DNA of 64,000 bases, taken from positions 62,001-126,000 of the forward strand of contig JACKAG010000001.1 of assembly GCA_020635195.1 (NCBI GenBank), read 5' to 3'. Position numbers and translations under genes: made by a program. The DNA comes from Deltaproteobacteria bacterium. GTDB lineage: Bacteria; Bdellovibrionota_B; Oligoflexia; Oligoflexales; Bog-1112. The notes under the pieces are model-generated. The model was not told where the DNA came from. It saw only the letters and a program-made list of their open reading frames with translations, and made no database searches. Position 1 is the first letter of the stretch. Each line of letters begins with the position of its first letter. Positions 18,890 to 27,313 of the stretch are shown piece by piece.

Positions 18890-19280
18890 ATTTGAAAGAA
18901 CATTCACTAACGTGCCTTGGGAGTCAAAGGTAGGATATTGTAGAGCTGTCAAAGCTGGTAATCAAATCTTTGTCACTGGTACTGCTTCAGTAAATGATGA
19001 TGGCTCCACTTTTGCTCCAGATGATGCCTACCAGCAAGCCTGCAAGTGTTTTGACCTTATCAAGAAAACTTTGAAAGACCTCGGAACTGATTTACCCAAT
19101 ATTGTCAGAACCAGAATGTTTGTGACTGACATTAGCCGCTGGGAAGAGTTTGGTAAAGCTCATCTGGAATATTTTGGTGAGCATCCGCCAGCTACATCAA
19201 TAGTTGAAGTAAAAGCTTTGATTGACCCAGCTATGCTGATTGAAGTTGAAGCTGATGCAATTGTTGACCAAAAGGAATAG
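18882..19280 (+). CDS. RidA/YjgF-family protein
   Basis: A 132-residue member of the RidA superfamily. AGNQIFVTGTASVNDDGS and the C-terminal PATSIVEVKALIDPAMLIEVEADAI match the family fold, and the conserved Arg lies in VRTRMFVTDI. Archetypal RidA hydrolyses reactive enamine/imine intermediates; the longer subfamilies have undefined roles. The ATG lies inside the kinase stop region (8-bp overlap). It is the only intact gene of the VOC-kinase-RidA-zinc-ribbon operon, which suggests that a reactive small molecule is handled by the set. That is inference from order alone. Confidence 0.85.
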   Translation: MGKFERTFTNVPWESKVGYCRAVKAGNQIFVTGTASVNDDGSTFAPDDAYQQACKCFDLIKKTLKDLGTDLPNIVRTRMFVTDISRWEEFGKAHLEYFGEHPPATSIVEVKALIDPAMLIEVEADAIVDQKE

Positions 19281-19281
19281 T

Positions 19282-19492
19282 ATGGAGACAACACCACAGG
19301 CAAAAGAAAAGATGGGAATCCATACCTAATGAAGTCAGAATGAAGATTTTGAATAATGTTTGGTGTGGTGATTGCAGAACTAGTGTCAATTTAAAATCTG
19401 AGAAAATGTCTATCTCTGATGGAATGCTCAAGATTGATGGTAAGTGCATGGCCTGTAGTGGTCCTGTTTGTAGAGTTATTGAGAATGAATAA
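19282..19492 (+). pseudogene. Small zinc-ribbon protein, split by an indel
   Basis: The ATG 1 bp after the RidA stop gives METTPQAKE. One base over, the frame continues RWESIPNEVRMKILNNVWC and then two CxxC knuckles (CGDC and CMACSGPVC), ending IENE at 19492. About 68 residues in all, a typical lone zinc ribbon, often involved in protein or nucleic-acid contacts. The break is within GAAAAGA at about 19308. Position and spacing tie it to the operon above. No specific family is recognised. Confidence 0.45.
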
Positions 19493-19561
19493 TAAGATGT
19501 ATTCTACTTTTTTTTGCGAGACTTCAATTTATCAATTATTGAGACAATATTTTGATTTTCA

Positions 19562-20435
19562 TCAACAGTGCAAGGATTGTTTTGAATTTGAATAAATCCA
19601 ACGGTCTGCTGTAAGATGAAGATACTCATTCACAGAGGCAACTCCGAAGTCATTCACTTTAAAAACACCTTGTATATCCTCGTAGACTCAAGAAGCATAT
19701 GTTTTGGCGATATAGTCAAAGATACTTCAGTATTACTTAAGCCGAACCTGGGACCAAAAAAACCTTTGACATTTTTTATCCATTTTAAAACGACAGGATT
19801 ATCAGAAGTTATAAATTCATAATTTGAGTCAGCTATTATCAGTGACCATTTTCTATGTTGCAATAAATCGATAATTGCTGCTGCTGAATGCAGCATTCTT
19901 TCTACAGAACTGTTTCTGGGTATATCAATTTTAAATCTTTCATTGTCAATAAACTCTTTCATTTCTTCAAATGTAACATCTATGTTCTCACCTTCTTTGC
20001 CAAGATTTGAAACTACTGAATTGAAAGAAGCTTTTGACGTTGTAAACATTTGCAGAGTTTTTAAATAGATGTCTGTTTCAAAGTTTTCCCACTTTTTTCT
20101 AATTGTTGGAACTCTAGCAGCTAAAAGACCAATAAAATTTATTATCCAATTGAGGTTTTCACCAACAGGCATCTCATTGGACTGAATAATTCTTTTGATA
20201 GAGGCGAGTGCTGGAGATTCTATTTTTTCAAATTCGCTTTCTAAAATGAAGGGGTCATCCTCATTGTTAACATCAATACGATAGAAATCTCTCTGGTGAG
20301 CTTCATTATCGGGGTTGATGGTCTTTGACTGCCATTTTTAGCGTCAGTTACAATTAGCTTTCCTCTACGCTCAGAGGGGTGAGAAAAGTTAGCTAAGTAT
20401 CCTGCTGGACAATAGTGATGTCGTCTTGGTTTCAT
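19562..20435 (-). pseudogene. DUF4238 protein, two frameshifts
   Basis: It starts MKPRRHHYCPAGYLANFS, the characteristic (K)xHHxxPxxYLxNFS opening of DUF4238. After a frame change near 20325 it continues with QRDFYRIDVNNEDDPFILES and IESPALASIKRIIQSNEMPV, then a long clean stretch (MFTTSKASFNSVVSNLGKEG; ADSNYEFITSDNPVVLKW). A T5 run near 19668 shifts the frame again before the ending to 19562. DUF4238 proteins of about 280-300 residues are scattered in mobile islands and their function is unknown. Convergent with the operon on the plus strand. Confidence 0.65.
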
Positions 20436-20483
20436 CTTACATTTTGTTTCTTAAGATGGTAAAGCTACTCATACTCTTGTTGA

Positions 20484-20811
20484 CTATTTCTTCGGTAAAG
20501 TCTTGGTAAACTCCAACGAATTCTCTACCCATTTCTTGACCGAATCTTTTCTTTTAGTTCCAGATTCAAGAATATAAACCATTCCTTTAAGTGGTTTTCC
20601 TGTGAAGTCCATCTCAGTAACATTTTTCTGTTTCAAAGCTGACTCATAAGCGTCAGGTCCAACTCTTGCAACCATCTTACCTTTTGCAACACCACACAAC
20701 ATATTACCGTTGTGCAAGAAGCAGAGACCACCAAACATTTTCTTTTCAGTGATGCCATGCTTACCTTTTTAGTGCTGCTCGTATCTTTTCAGCTATTTTA
20801 TCATTAGCCAC
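20484..20811 (-). pseudogene. TfoX N-terminal-domain protein, one frameshift near the start
   Basis: The body (MFGGLCFLHNGNMLCGVAKG, then GPDAYESAL and FTGKPLKGMVYI) is a TfoX N-terminal domain, the fold named after the Haemophilus competence regulator. Free-standing copies of about 110 residues are common and of unknown role. Upstream, ANDKIAEKIRAALK lies one frame over; an extra A in the run at about 20766-20770 would join the two as LKKGKHGITEKKMFGG. The assumed start is GTG 20811; a TTG at 20844 is also possible. The second IS5-type copy begins 24-57 bp upstream and may have cut off its promoter. Confidence 0.65.
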
Positions 20812-20868
20812 AGCTCTAGAATCCTTGAAAATTTGCTTTGGCAACTGTCAAAAATGATGCTATTTCTT

Positions 20869-21739
20869 AGAAGCTGTTTGAAAAGCTGTAAAATCTAGGT
20901 TTTGCTGGTATTATTTCCCATCCTGACATTGGCGGAGGGAAAAGTGAGGAAAGTATACCAGTCAGATTTAAGTGATAAGCGTTGGTCTGTAATCAAGGAA
21001 TTCTTGCCTCCTGCTATTCACGGAGGACGACCGAGGGAGACTCACCTGCGCGAAATCGTAAATGCCATCTTTTATATAAATAGGACTGGATGCTCGTGGC
21101 GTGACCTCCCGGAGATTTTCCTCCGTGGCAGACTGTGTATTCTTACTTTCGCGACTGGAGAAATTCCGGGTTGTGGAAAAAAAATAAACGATATCTTGAG
21201 GAAACGTTTGAGAAAGCGCGAGGGTCGCGCATTTCAGGCAAGTGCTGGCGCTATCGATTCACAGAGCGTCAAATGCAGTACCGTTGGTGGAATTCGTGGC
21301 TACGATTCTGGAAAAAAGATCCTTGGCCGAAAGCGCCATATCTTGGTTGATACGATGGGATTGCTCATTGCCGTTGTCGTCCATTCTGCCGATATCCGGG
21401 ACCGAGATGGAGGTATACTTGTTTTCAATCGGATAAAAAACGCTCTCACCCAACTCGTTCTTATTTGGGCTGATGGTGGTTATCGAGGTCAGTTTGTCGA
21501 AAAGGTTCGCAAAATTTTCCATCGTAAAATCGAGATTATCGAGAAAGATCCAGATCAGAAGGGTTTTGTTGTTCTACCAAGAAGGTGGGTAGTAGAACGC
21601 ACATTCGCTTGGATTTCAAATTATCGACGACATAGTCGTGACTACGAACTTCTAACTACATCGTCAGAAGCAATGATTTATATATCGATGGTTCAGGTAA
21701 TGCTCAAGCGACTATAAAGAGACTTTTCAAACAGCTTCT
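20869..21739 (+). mobile_element. IS5-family insertion sequence (IS427-like), copy 2
   Basis: An 871-bp copy of the element at 3543-4414, with the same terminal repeats (AGAAGCTGTTTGAAAAG and complement). Differences are few: substitutions (for example ATTCAC for ATTCCT), GGG for GGGG before the start codon, CCCGG for CCCAGG, and A6 for A5. Flanks are TT on the left and AA on the right, so no TA duplication is visible, unlike copy 1. This could reflect recombination between copies or a deletion next to the element. Confidence 0.9.
20944..21717 (+). pseudogene. IS5-family transposase, frame-altered (copy 2)
   Basis: The GTG at 20944 (after GGAGGG) matches the copy 1 start. One base is missing in CTCCCGGAG (CTCCCAGGAG in copy 1, about 21110), so about 22 residues (EIFLRGRLCILTFATG region) are out of frame. 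The A8 run at 21177-21184 then lets the same frame rejoin the family sequence: KKINDILRKRL, the first catalytic Asp in GAIDSQSVKC, the second in IWADGGYRG, the Glu in VVERTFAW. All DDE residues are thus in one open frame, but the N-terminal domain is damaged at PPWQTVYSYF. Probably inactive. It could supply catalytic parts only. Confidence 0.75.
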
Positions 21740-21775
21740 AAAAGAGGAAATCTGCTGGTATCACTGCCAAAGTCC

Positions 21776-22132
21776 ATGGCTGCAGAAATGCATAATGTGG
21801 CTGAAAAGGAACAAGATAGTTTTGTTCGCCGACATCTGAAAGCTTTCGGAAGTAATATTCTGATTGGTAGCCTCCTTGGAACTGCTTCCGGAGCTGTCTG
21901 TAAATCTATGGGGCCTGCCAAGGGAGCCGTCTGTAAATCTATGGGGCCTGCCAAGGGAGCTGTTTTAGGTGCTGCGATAGGAGGAGGCTATTACATTGTA
22001 TCCAAAATTTATATAGCCGGACTCAGCATTATAGGTGGTGTTTTTACTTTTCCGGCAGATGCATATCATTATGCAAAATCCGGATATGATCTGCTTACCT
22101 CTCCTCGGAATTCTGATGAGGATACATTATAA
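21776..22132 (+). CDS. Small glycine-rich, hydrophobic protein with internal repeat
   Basis: A 118-residue product whose N-terminal part is charged (AEKEQDSFVRRHLKAFGSN) and whose middle is a Gly/Ala-rich glycine-zipper-like section. Two exact 11-residue repeats (GAVCKSMGPAK) are followed by GAVLGAAIGGGYYIVSK and a hydrophobic YIAGLSIIGGVFTFP. Glycine-zipper proteins often insert into membranes. No signal peptide or family is recognised. It starts 37 bp from the IS5-type copy, so its native upstream region may be lost. The repeat marks a recent duplication. Confidence 0.5.
   Translation: MAAEMHNVAEKEQDSFVRRHLKAFGSNILIGSLLGTASGAVCKSMGPAKGAVCKSMGPAKGAVLGAAIGGGYYIVSKIYIAGLSIIGGVFTFPADAYHYAKSGYDLLTSPRNSDEDTL
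21890..21955 (+). repeat. Two tandem 33-bp units inside the glycine-rich gene
   Basis: Units at 21890-21922 and 21923-21955 differ at one base (GGAGCTGTC versus GGAGCCGTC), and a third partial unit (GGAGCTGTT) follows. The length is a multiple of three, so the frame is kept and 11 residues are duplicated. Confidence 0.95.
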
Positions 22133-22447
22133 GCTTCAAGCAGATTTCCTACCATCCTCATCAGAAAAGCCCACGTAAAATCAGAACAACTCCGGATCCT
22201 GACCTCTCTGCTTACTTTTCCGGGTCGTTGAGACATCAGTCACCTTTCTCCTCTCATCAAAAGTGGCAAAGGAAAAGATTCCGGAACATAATCATCAGAG
22301 ATTCAGGGCTCTGTAAAAAACCGTGGCATCTTCCATCAGAAACGAGAGCTGAGCTAGAAGATGCACTGAAGTGGCCCCATTTCTCCGGACAGTCGGTATA
22401 ATTACTTTTGTTGAGATATGGTATGATTTTCATGGAAAAGAAAAGAG
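22133..22447. other. Intergenic region before the CDF gene
   Basis: No gene seen. TATAAT at 22397-22402 and TATGAT at 22422-22427 are possible -10 boxes for the CDF gene, without a good -35 partner. GC is close to that of the right-hand part of the window. Confidence 0.3.
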
Positions 22448-23107
22448 ATGTTGCACGCAAATGGTGAATCTATCCTGTCTAGGAATAAAGGAGAATCGTT
22501 GTCTGAGCATTGCTGTCATTCAAAAACGGAAGACCTGAAGTCCATGGCCAGGGAACAGGCCAGGGTTCTGTGGATTGTTCTCTTACTGAATATCGCGGGG
22601 TTCATACTCGAGTTTTATTCTGGCCTCCGCTTTCATTCGGCATCATTATCTGCTGATTCTCTTGATATGCTTGGTGATTCTCTGGCATACGCCAGTAGTC
22701 TGTACGTTATAAATCTTGGAACGAAAGCAAAAATCAGGTCTTCTCAGTTTAAGGGAATACTCATGCTACTTTTTGGAATTTTTGTTGGAATCAAAACAAT
22801 TTATGAGTTTTTATCCGGTCAGTATCCGGATGCTCATGCTATGAGTGTTATAGGGATTGTTGTCCTTGCAATAAATACATTCTGTCTGTTTTTACTGACG
22901 AAGCATAAGAACGATGACATCAATTTTAAATCTGTCTGGCTCTGTTCACGTAACGATATGATTGCCAACATTTCTGTCCTTTGTGCAGCGGGACTCGTAG
23001 CCTATACCTCATCGAAAATTCCCGATGTTATTGTAGGTATTGGTATTTCTATTTTATTTCTGAAATCTTCATTTGTTGTTCTTTCAGAGGCAAGACAGGC
23101 CATCTGA
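22448..23107 (+). CDS. Cation diffusion facilitator (CDF) family metal transporter
   Basis: A 219-residue membrane protein with about six hydrophobic segments. The signature SASLSADSLDMLGDSLAY holds the acidic metal-site residues of TM2 in CDF exporters. A second conserved site in TM5 is SRNDMIANISVL (usually HxxxD, here NDMIAN). The C-terminal cytoplasmic metal domain of classic CDF proteins is absent, as in short members. The N terminus has HCCHSK, a possible metal ligand. CDF proteins export zinc, cobalt or related ions in exchange for protons. It is encoded apart from the copper-type ATPase downstream. Confidence 0.8.
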   Translation: MLHANGESILSRNKGESLSEHCCHSKTEDLKSMAREQARVLWIVLLLNIAGFILEFYSGLRFHSASLSADSLDMLGDSLAYASSLYVINLGTKAKIRSSQFKGILMLLFGIFVGIKTIYEFLSGQYPDAHAMSVIGIVVLAINTFCLFLLTKHKNDDINFKSVWLCSRNDMIANISVLCAAGLVAYTSSKIPDVIVGIGISILFLKSSFVVLSEARQAI

Positions 23108-23189
23108 GATTTTATATACTGATAGAGATGTTTGTATCATGCTGGAAATAAACGAAATATTTTTTCTCTGTTTATAGCCTGGGGGCCTG

Positions 23190-23846
23190 ATGTCCGGAAA
23201 AAATAAGATTGACGAATATATAGAAATGTTTCCAGAGCATGTGCAGGCCATTCTTCGAAAAATCAGGAAAATCATAACAAAGGTTGTGCCTGATGGGGAA
23301 GAATCGATTGTATATAAGATCCCGACATTTAAACTGGGAGGGAATAATCTATTACACTTTGCTGCTTATAGCAGGCATATCGGATTTTATCCGACGCCTT
23401 CTGGTATTGAAAAATTCAGAAAAGATCTGAAACCATACAAGATGAGTAAAGGCTCGGTGCAATTCCCTTTATCTGATCCAATTCCATACGATCTTATAAA
23501 AAAAATTACAGAGTTTCGGGCAAATGAACTAAGTCAGATAAAAATGAAACAGACAAAAAGAGAAGTAAAAAATCTTCCTGATCCTGTCCATAGCTTACCG
23601 GAGGATTTTGCTAAAGAGCTGAGAGCTACGTTGGCTGTCAGAAAAGCATGGACTTCTTTGACTCCTCTGGATCGTAACGAATGGATTTGTTGGGTGATTT
23701 CTGCAAAAAAATCGGAAACACGACAAAAAAGAATTAAGATTGCACTGGAAAAACTTACAGAAGGAAGCAAGCGGCCATGCTGTTGGCCCGGCTGCCCCCA
23801 TCGTCGTCCGGCTGCGGCTAAATGGTTCAGAAAGAAATCTGATTAA
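23190..23846 (+). CDS. DUF1801-YdeI/OmdA fusion protein
   Basis: Residues 1-115 match DUF1801 (IDEYIEMFPEHVQAILRKIR, then ESIVYKIPTFKLGGNNLLHF and KGSVQFPLSDPIP), a YdhG-like alpha/beta domain. Residues from about 130 match YdeI/OmdA (LPEDFAKELRATLAVRKAW, then WICWVISAKKSETRQKRIKI). The last part is rich in Cys, Pro and Arg (CCWPGCPHRRPAAAK) and may bind metal. Both domains are of unknown biochemical role; YdeI has been linked to resistance to cationic peptides. Domain order is as in known fusions. It lies in a run of small stress-type genes. Confidence 0.7.
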   Translation: MSGKNKIDEYIEMFPEHVQAILRKIRKIITKVVPDGEESIVYKIPTFKLGGNNLLHFAAYSRHIGFYPTPSGIEKFRKDLKPYKMSKGSVQFPLSDPIPYDLIKKITEFRANELSQIKMKQTKREVKNLPDPVHSLPEDFAKELRATLAVRKAWTSLTPLDRNEWICWVISAKKSETRQKRIKIALEKLTEGSKRPCCWPGCPHRRPAAAKWFRKKSD

Positions 23847-23888
23847 ATAAAGATTCGATTTTTCTGATGAATCCTTAAGGAAATGGCT

Positions 23889-24422
23889 ATGGAAAGAAAA
23901 TTGTGTTTACTACGGGGAATCAATGTTGGTGGTAAAAATATCATTAAAATGTCAAATCTTAAGCTATGCTTTGAAAAAATGGGACTTCTGAATGTCGAAA
24001 CATATATCCAAAGTGGAAATGTTCTTTTCAACTCTGGCAAGGCAAATTCAATCCTGACATCGATGCTTGAAAAATCTTTGTATGCAGCATTCAGCTATAC
24101 CGAACCGCTATTAGTGATGTCTGCTAAAAAACTGGAATCTATCATTGCATCTTCTCCCGACGGGTTTGGTGATAATCCGGAGTTATTTCGATATGATGTA
24201 ATTTATATGATTAAGGGAATGACGACAAAAAAATTTGCAAAAATTGTTGTCCTGAAAGAAGGGGTCGACACGATGTCTGTTGGAAAAGATGCGGTTTACT
24301 TTTCCCGATTAATAAGTAAAGCCTCAAAAAGTCAATTATCAAGGATCATGAATAAGCCTGAATATAAATCTGTTACTATCAGAAACTGGAACACGACTTT
24401 GCGCTTAGCTGATAAATTATGA
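23889..24422 (+). CDS. DUF1697 protein
   Basis: KLCLLRGINVGGKNIIKMSN followed by VETYIQSGNVLFNS are the signature motifs of DUF1697, a common family of about 180 residues with no known function. The ATG at 23889 has AAGG 8 nt upstream and is preferred over the ATG at 23883, whose spacing is only 2 nt. The closing motif TIRNWNTTLRL is also conserved. Encoded 36 bp after the YdeI fusion; the two may be co-transcribed. Confidence 0.85.
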   Translation: MERKLCLLRGINVGGKNIIKMSNLKLCFEKMGLLNVETYIQSGNVLFNSGKANSILTSMLEKSLYAAFSYTEPLLVMSAKKLESIIASSPDGFGDNPELFRYDVIYMIKGMTTKKFAKIVVLKEGVDTMSVGKDAVYFSRLISKASKSQLSRIMNKPEYKSVTIRNWNTTLRLADKL

Positions 24423-24462
24423 TATTGACATAGTGGACAGACCTGATTTCAGATGCCACATC

Positions 24463-26634
24463 TTAAATGTGTTGCTTGCGTAAGCGTAATGAATTACTGA
24501 TCACAGATACAGAGCTTAGGCTCATCGCAGCACTGGCAATCATCGGACTTAAGAGAATGCCAAAAAACGGAAAGAGCAGACCTGCTGCTATAGGAATGCC
24601 TATAATATTATAGAAAAATGCAAAGAAAAGATTCTGTTTGATATTGAGCATCGTGGCTTTGCTCAGATGGATTGCTTTCACAATTCCGTTCAGATCTCCT
24701 TTGACCAGAGTAAGCCCGGCACTTTCCATGGCGACATCTGTGCCTGTACCCATTGCGATTCCTACATCAGCCTGTGCAATAGCCGGAGCATCATTAATAC
24801 CGTCTCCGGCCATTGCAATGATGCTTCCTTTTTTCTGTAATTTTTTGACTTCTATGAGCTTTTGCTCTGGCAGGACTTCTGCTATGACTGAGTCGATTCC
24901 TGCTTTGGCAGCGACTGCATGGGCAGTCGTCTTTGAGTCTCCTGTTAGCATAACGATTGTTAATCCAAGTGCTTTCAGATCTGCTATAGCAGTAATCGAG
25001 CTTTTTTTTATCGGATCAGAAATCACAATTATTCCGGATAATCTTTTTTCTATAGCAAGAAATATTGCAGTCTGACCCTCTTTTCTCATATCCTCTGCCT
25101 GATAAAATCCCGTATTATCTGAACAGATTGTTTTCATCAGGTCTTTGTTTCCAAGTGCTATCTGTTTTTTCTCTGTTACTCCAATGACGCCTTTTCCTGT
25201 AATTGACGTGAAGTCTGTAAGCTCACTGAGCTTCAGTTTTCTTTCTTTAGCTTCCCGAACAATTGCCTCCGCAAAGGGATGCTCACTGCCATTTTCCAGG
25301 CTGGCAGAAAGTCTGATAAGTTCGTTTTCTTCAGAATTATTTAAAGGGATGATGCGCGTGACTCTTGGTTTTCCTTCAGTAATTGTTCCGGTTTTGTCCA
25401 GAACAATCGTTGTTACTTTTTGTAGCCTTTCGATGGCTTCGGCATTTCTGAACAGGATTCCAATAGCTGCAGCCTTTCCTGAGGCAACCATGATCGACAT
25501 AGGGGTTGCCAGGCCAAGAGAGCATGGGCAGGCAATAATGAGGACAGCAATGGCATTAAGAAGAGCATAGATAAACCGGGGTTCTGGTCCAAAGATGGAC
25601 CACATAATAAAGGTCAGGATCGAAATAAAAATTACAGATGGGACAAAGTAAGATGCGATGATGTCTGCGATTTTTTGAACAGGTGCTTTACTCCGTCCAG
25701 CTTCTGTGACCATCTGAATAATTCTGGAGAGAAGCGTTTCAGATCCTACCTTTCTGGCTTCAATAATAAGACTCCCTTTTTCGTTGATGGAAGCGCCAAA
25801 AACATGGTCTCCTGGTGACTTCATTACAGGAAGCGGTTCTCCGGTGAGCATCGATTCATTTACGCTGCCTGAACCCCCGATCACTTTGCCATCAACAGGA
25901 ATCTTCTCTCCTGGCCGAATCCGGATTCGATCTCCGATGGTTACATTTTCAAGAGGAATGTCTTCTTCTTTGCCATCAGGCCAGATTTTTCTGGCAGACT
26001 TTGCAGCAAGCCCAAGAAGAGCTTTTATTGCGGAAGTTGTCTGATTACGGGCGCGCAGCTCCAGCACTTGTCCAAGCAGGATAAGGGTAATAATAACGGT
26101 TGCGGCTTCGAAATAGACCGCGACATGTCCATCCGGTTCCCGGAATGAGGAAGGGAAAAGTTCTGGGGTGATGGTTGCAATAATGCTGTAGATAAAGGTA
26201 ATCGACACTCCGAGCCCTATGAGGGTATACATATTAAGATGTTTCATTTTTATGGAATTTACAGCTCTTACATAGAAGGGATAGGCAGACCAGAGGCAGA
26301 CAGGAAGTGACAGGATCAGTTCTGTAAATCTCCGAAAAGAAGGTAGCAGGAGAGTCGTGAGAGGATGGCCGGGAAGCATATCTCCCATAGTCAGAATGAA
26401 CAATGGAAGTGAAAAAACAGAGGCCCAGATAAATCTCTTCATCATGTCCTTATATTCATTGCTTGTTTCCTCTTTGATGGTCAGAGCTTCCAGAGCCATT
26501 CCGCATTCCGGACAGTTTCCGGGGCCGGTTTTCCGGACTTCCTGGTGCATTGGACAAATATATACATTGCCTCTGAAAAGATCATCAGGATCAGAAACTT
26601 TTTTTCCCTCATATTTATGATAGCAATCGCTCAT
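24463..26634 (-). CDS. copA: P1B-type copper-transporting ATPase
   Basis: A 723-residue P-type ATPase. The N terminus has no CxxC HMA domain but a heavy-metal-binding module (YICPMHQEVRKTGPGNCPEC, about 25-44). Then come eight hydrophobic segments, the actuator TGE at 264-266, the CPC ion site in TM6 (369-371), the phosphorylated Asp413 in DKTGTITEGKP, HPFAEAI, GDGINDAPA and a final MSLSSVSVISNS, where M..S suits Cu(I) selectivity. This architecture is typical of Cu(I) exporters with an HMBD start. It uses ATP to pump copper out of the cytoplasm. No metal-sensing regulator is next to it; the adjacent genes look unrelated. Confidence 0.88.
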   Translation of the reverse strand: MSDCYHKYEGKKVSDPDDLFRGNVYICPMHQEVRKTGPGNCPECGMALEALTIKEETSNEYKDMMKRFIWASVFSLPLFILTMGDMLPGHPLTTLLLPSFRRFTELILSLPVCLWSAYPFYVRAVNSIKMKHLNMYTLIGLGVSITFIYSIIATITPELFPSSFREPDGHVAVYFEAATVIITLILLGQVLELRARNQTTSAIKALLGLAAKSARKIWPDGKEEDIPLENVTIGDRIRIRPGEKIPVDGKVIGGSGSVNESMLTGEPLPVMKSPGDHVFGASINEKGSLIIEARKVGSETLLSRIIQMVTEAGRSKAPVQKIADIIASYFVPSVIFISILTFIMWSIFGPEPRFIYALLNAIAVLIIACPCSLGLATPMSIMVASGKAAAIGILFRNAEAIERLQKVTTIVLDKTGTITEGKPRVTRIIPLNNSEENELIRLSASLENGSEHPFAEAIVREAKERKLKLSELTDFTSITGKGVIGVTEKKQIALGNKDLMKTICSDNTGFYQAEDMRKEGQTAIFLAIEKRLSGIIVISDPIKKSSITAIADLKALGLTIVMLTGDSKTTAHAVAAKAGIDSVIAEVLPEQKLIEVKKLQKKGSIIAMAGDGINDAPAIAQADVGIAMGTGTDVAMESAGLTLVKGDLNGIVKAIHLSKATMLNIKQNLFFAFFYNIIGIPIAAGLLFPFFGILLSPMIASAAMSLSSVSVISNSLRLRKQHI

Positions 26635-26706
26635 TCTTTTATATCCTGCTTTATCGATTTCTCATTCGTCGTTTATCTGGAGATCTCTGTTTTATTTGAC
26701 AAAACT

Positions 26707-27126
26707 TTATGCTGACTCAACGTATTTTTTGAAATTATTCAAAATCGCCTGCCATCCCTTGCGTTGCATTTCTTCTGGATTTTCTTTTTCTGCATCAAAA
26801 ATTGTTGTTATGATGATCTTCCCTGATTTCGGAATGAAATGTGTCGTTACGTTTCGTCCGTCATCAATTATTGTGTATCTTAATAATTTTTTTTCAATAA
26901 TTTCATCATATTTTGCGATGAAATCAAAAGCAAAACTGCCGTTTCTGGCTTCCATCCGGGCCTTGTATATTCCGCCAACTGTCAGATTGTTTGAGGCATC
27001 AGGGCAATGCCAGTCATCAGATGCAAAATTCCATTTCGTTATATGTTCCGGCTGAGTCCAGCACTGCCATATATAATCAATATGTGCATTAATTTCTGAC
27101 GTGATTGTGATTTTTTTTTCATGCAT
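26707..27126 (-). CDS. SRPBCC/AHSA1-family protein
   Basis: A 139-residue START-like (Bet v1-fold) protein. ITITSEINAHIDYIWQCWTQPEHITKWNFA and VGGIYKARMEARNG match the activator-of-Hsp90-like (AHSA1) family. These bind hydrophobic ligands; many free-standing bacterial members have no assigned ligand. It ends with GWQAILNNFKKYVES, the usual C-terminal helix. An AT-rich stretch of about 187 bp lies between it and the response-regulator gene. Confidence 0.85.
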   Translation of the reverse strand: MHEKKITITSEINAHIDYIWQCWTQPEHITKWNFASDDWHCPDASNNLTVGGIYKARMEARNGSFAFDFIAKYDEIIEKKLLRYTIIDDGRNVTTHFIPKSGKIIITTIFDAEKENPEEMQRKGWQAILNNFKKYVESA

Positions 27127-27313
27127 TGCAAACCCTCTGTATGATAAGTCTACATTAATTTAATTATGATGAATATATCCAGAATATGAGAAACTATACA
27201 TGGCTCATCCTTTCTGAATGGTTTGTTTCCGATAATATATCCGGGAAATTTCTTTATTTTTTATAGAGAAAATTTATATAGGGAAGAAGATTGACGGATT
27301 AATTTTTTCCGGA

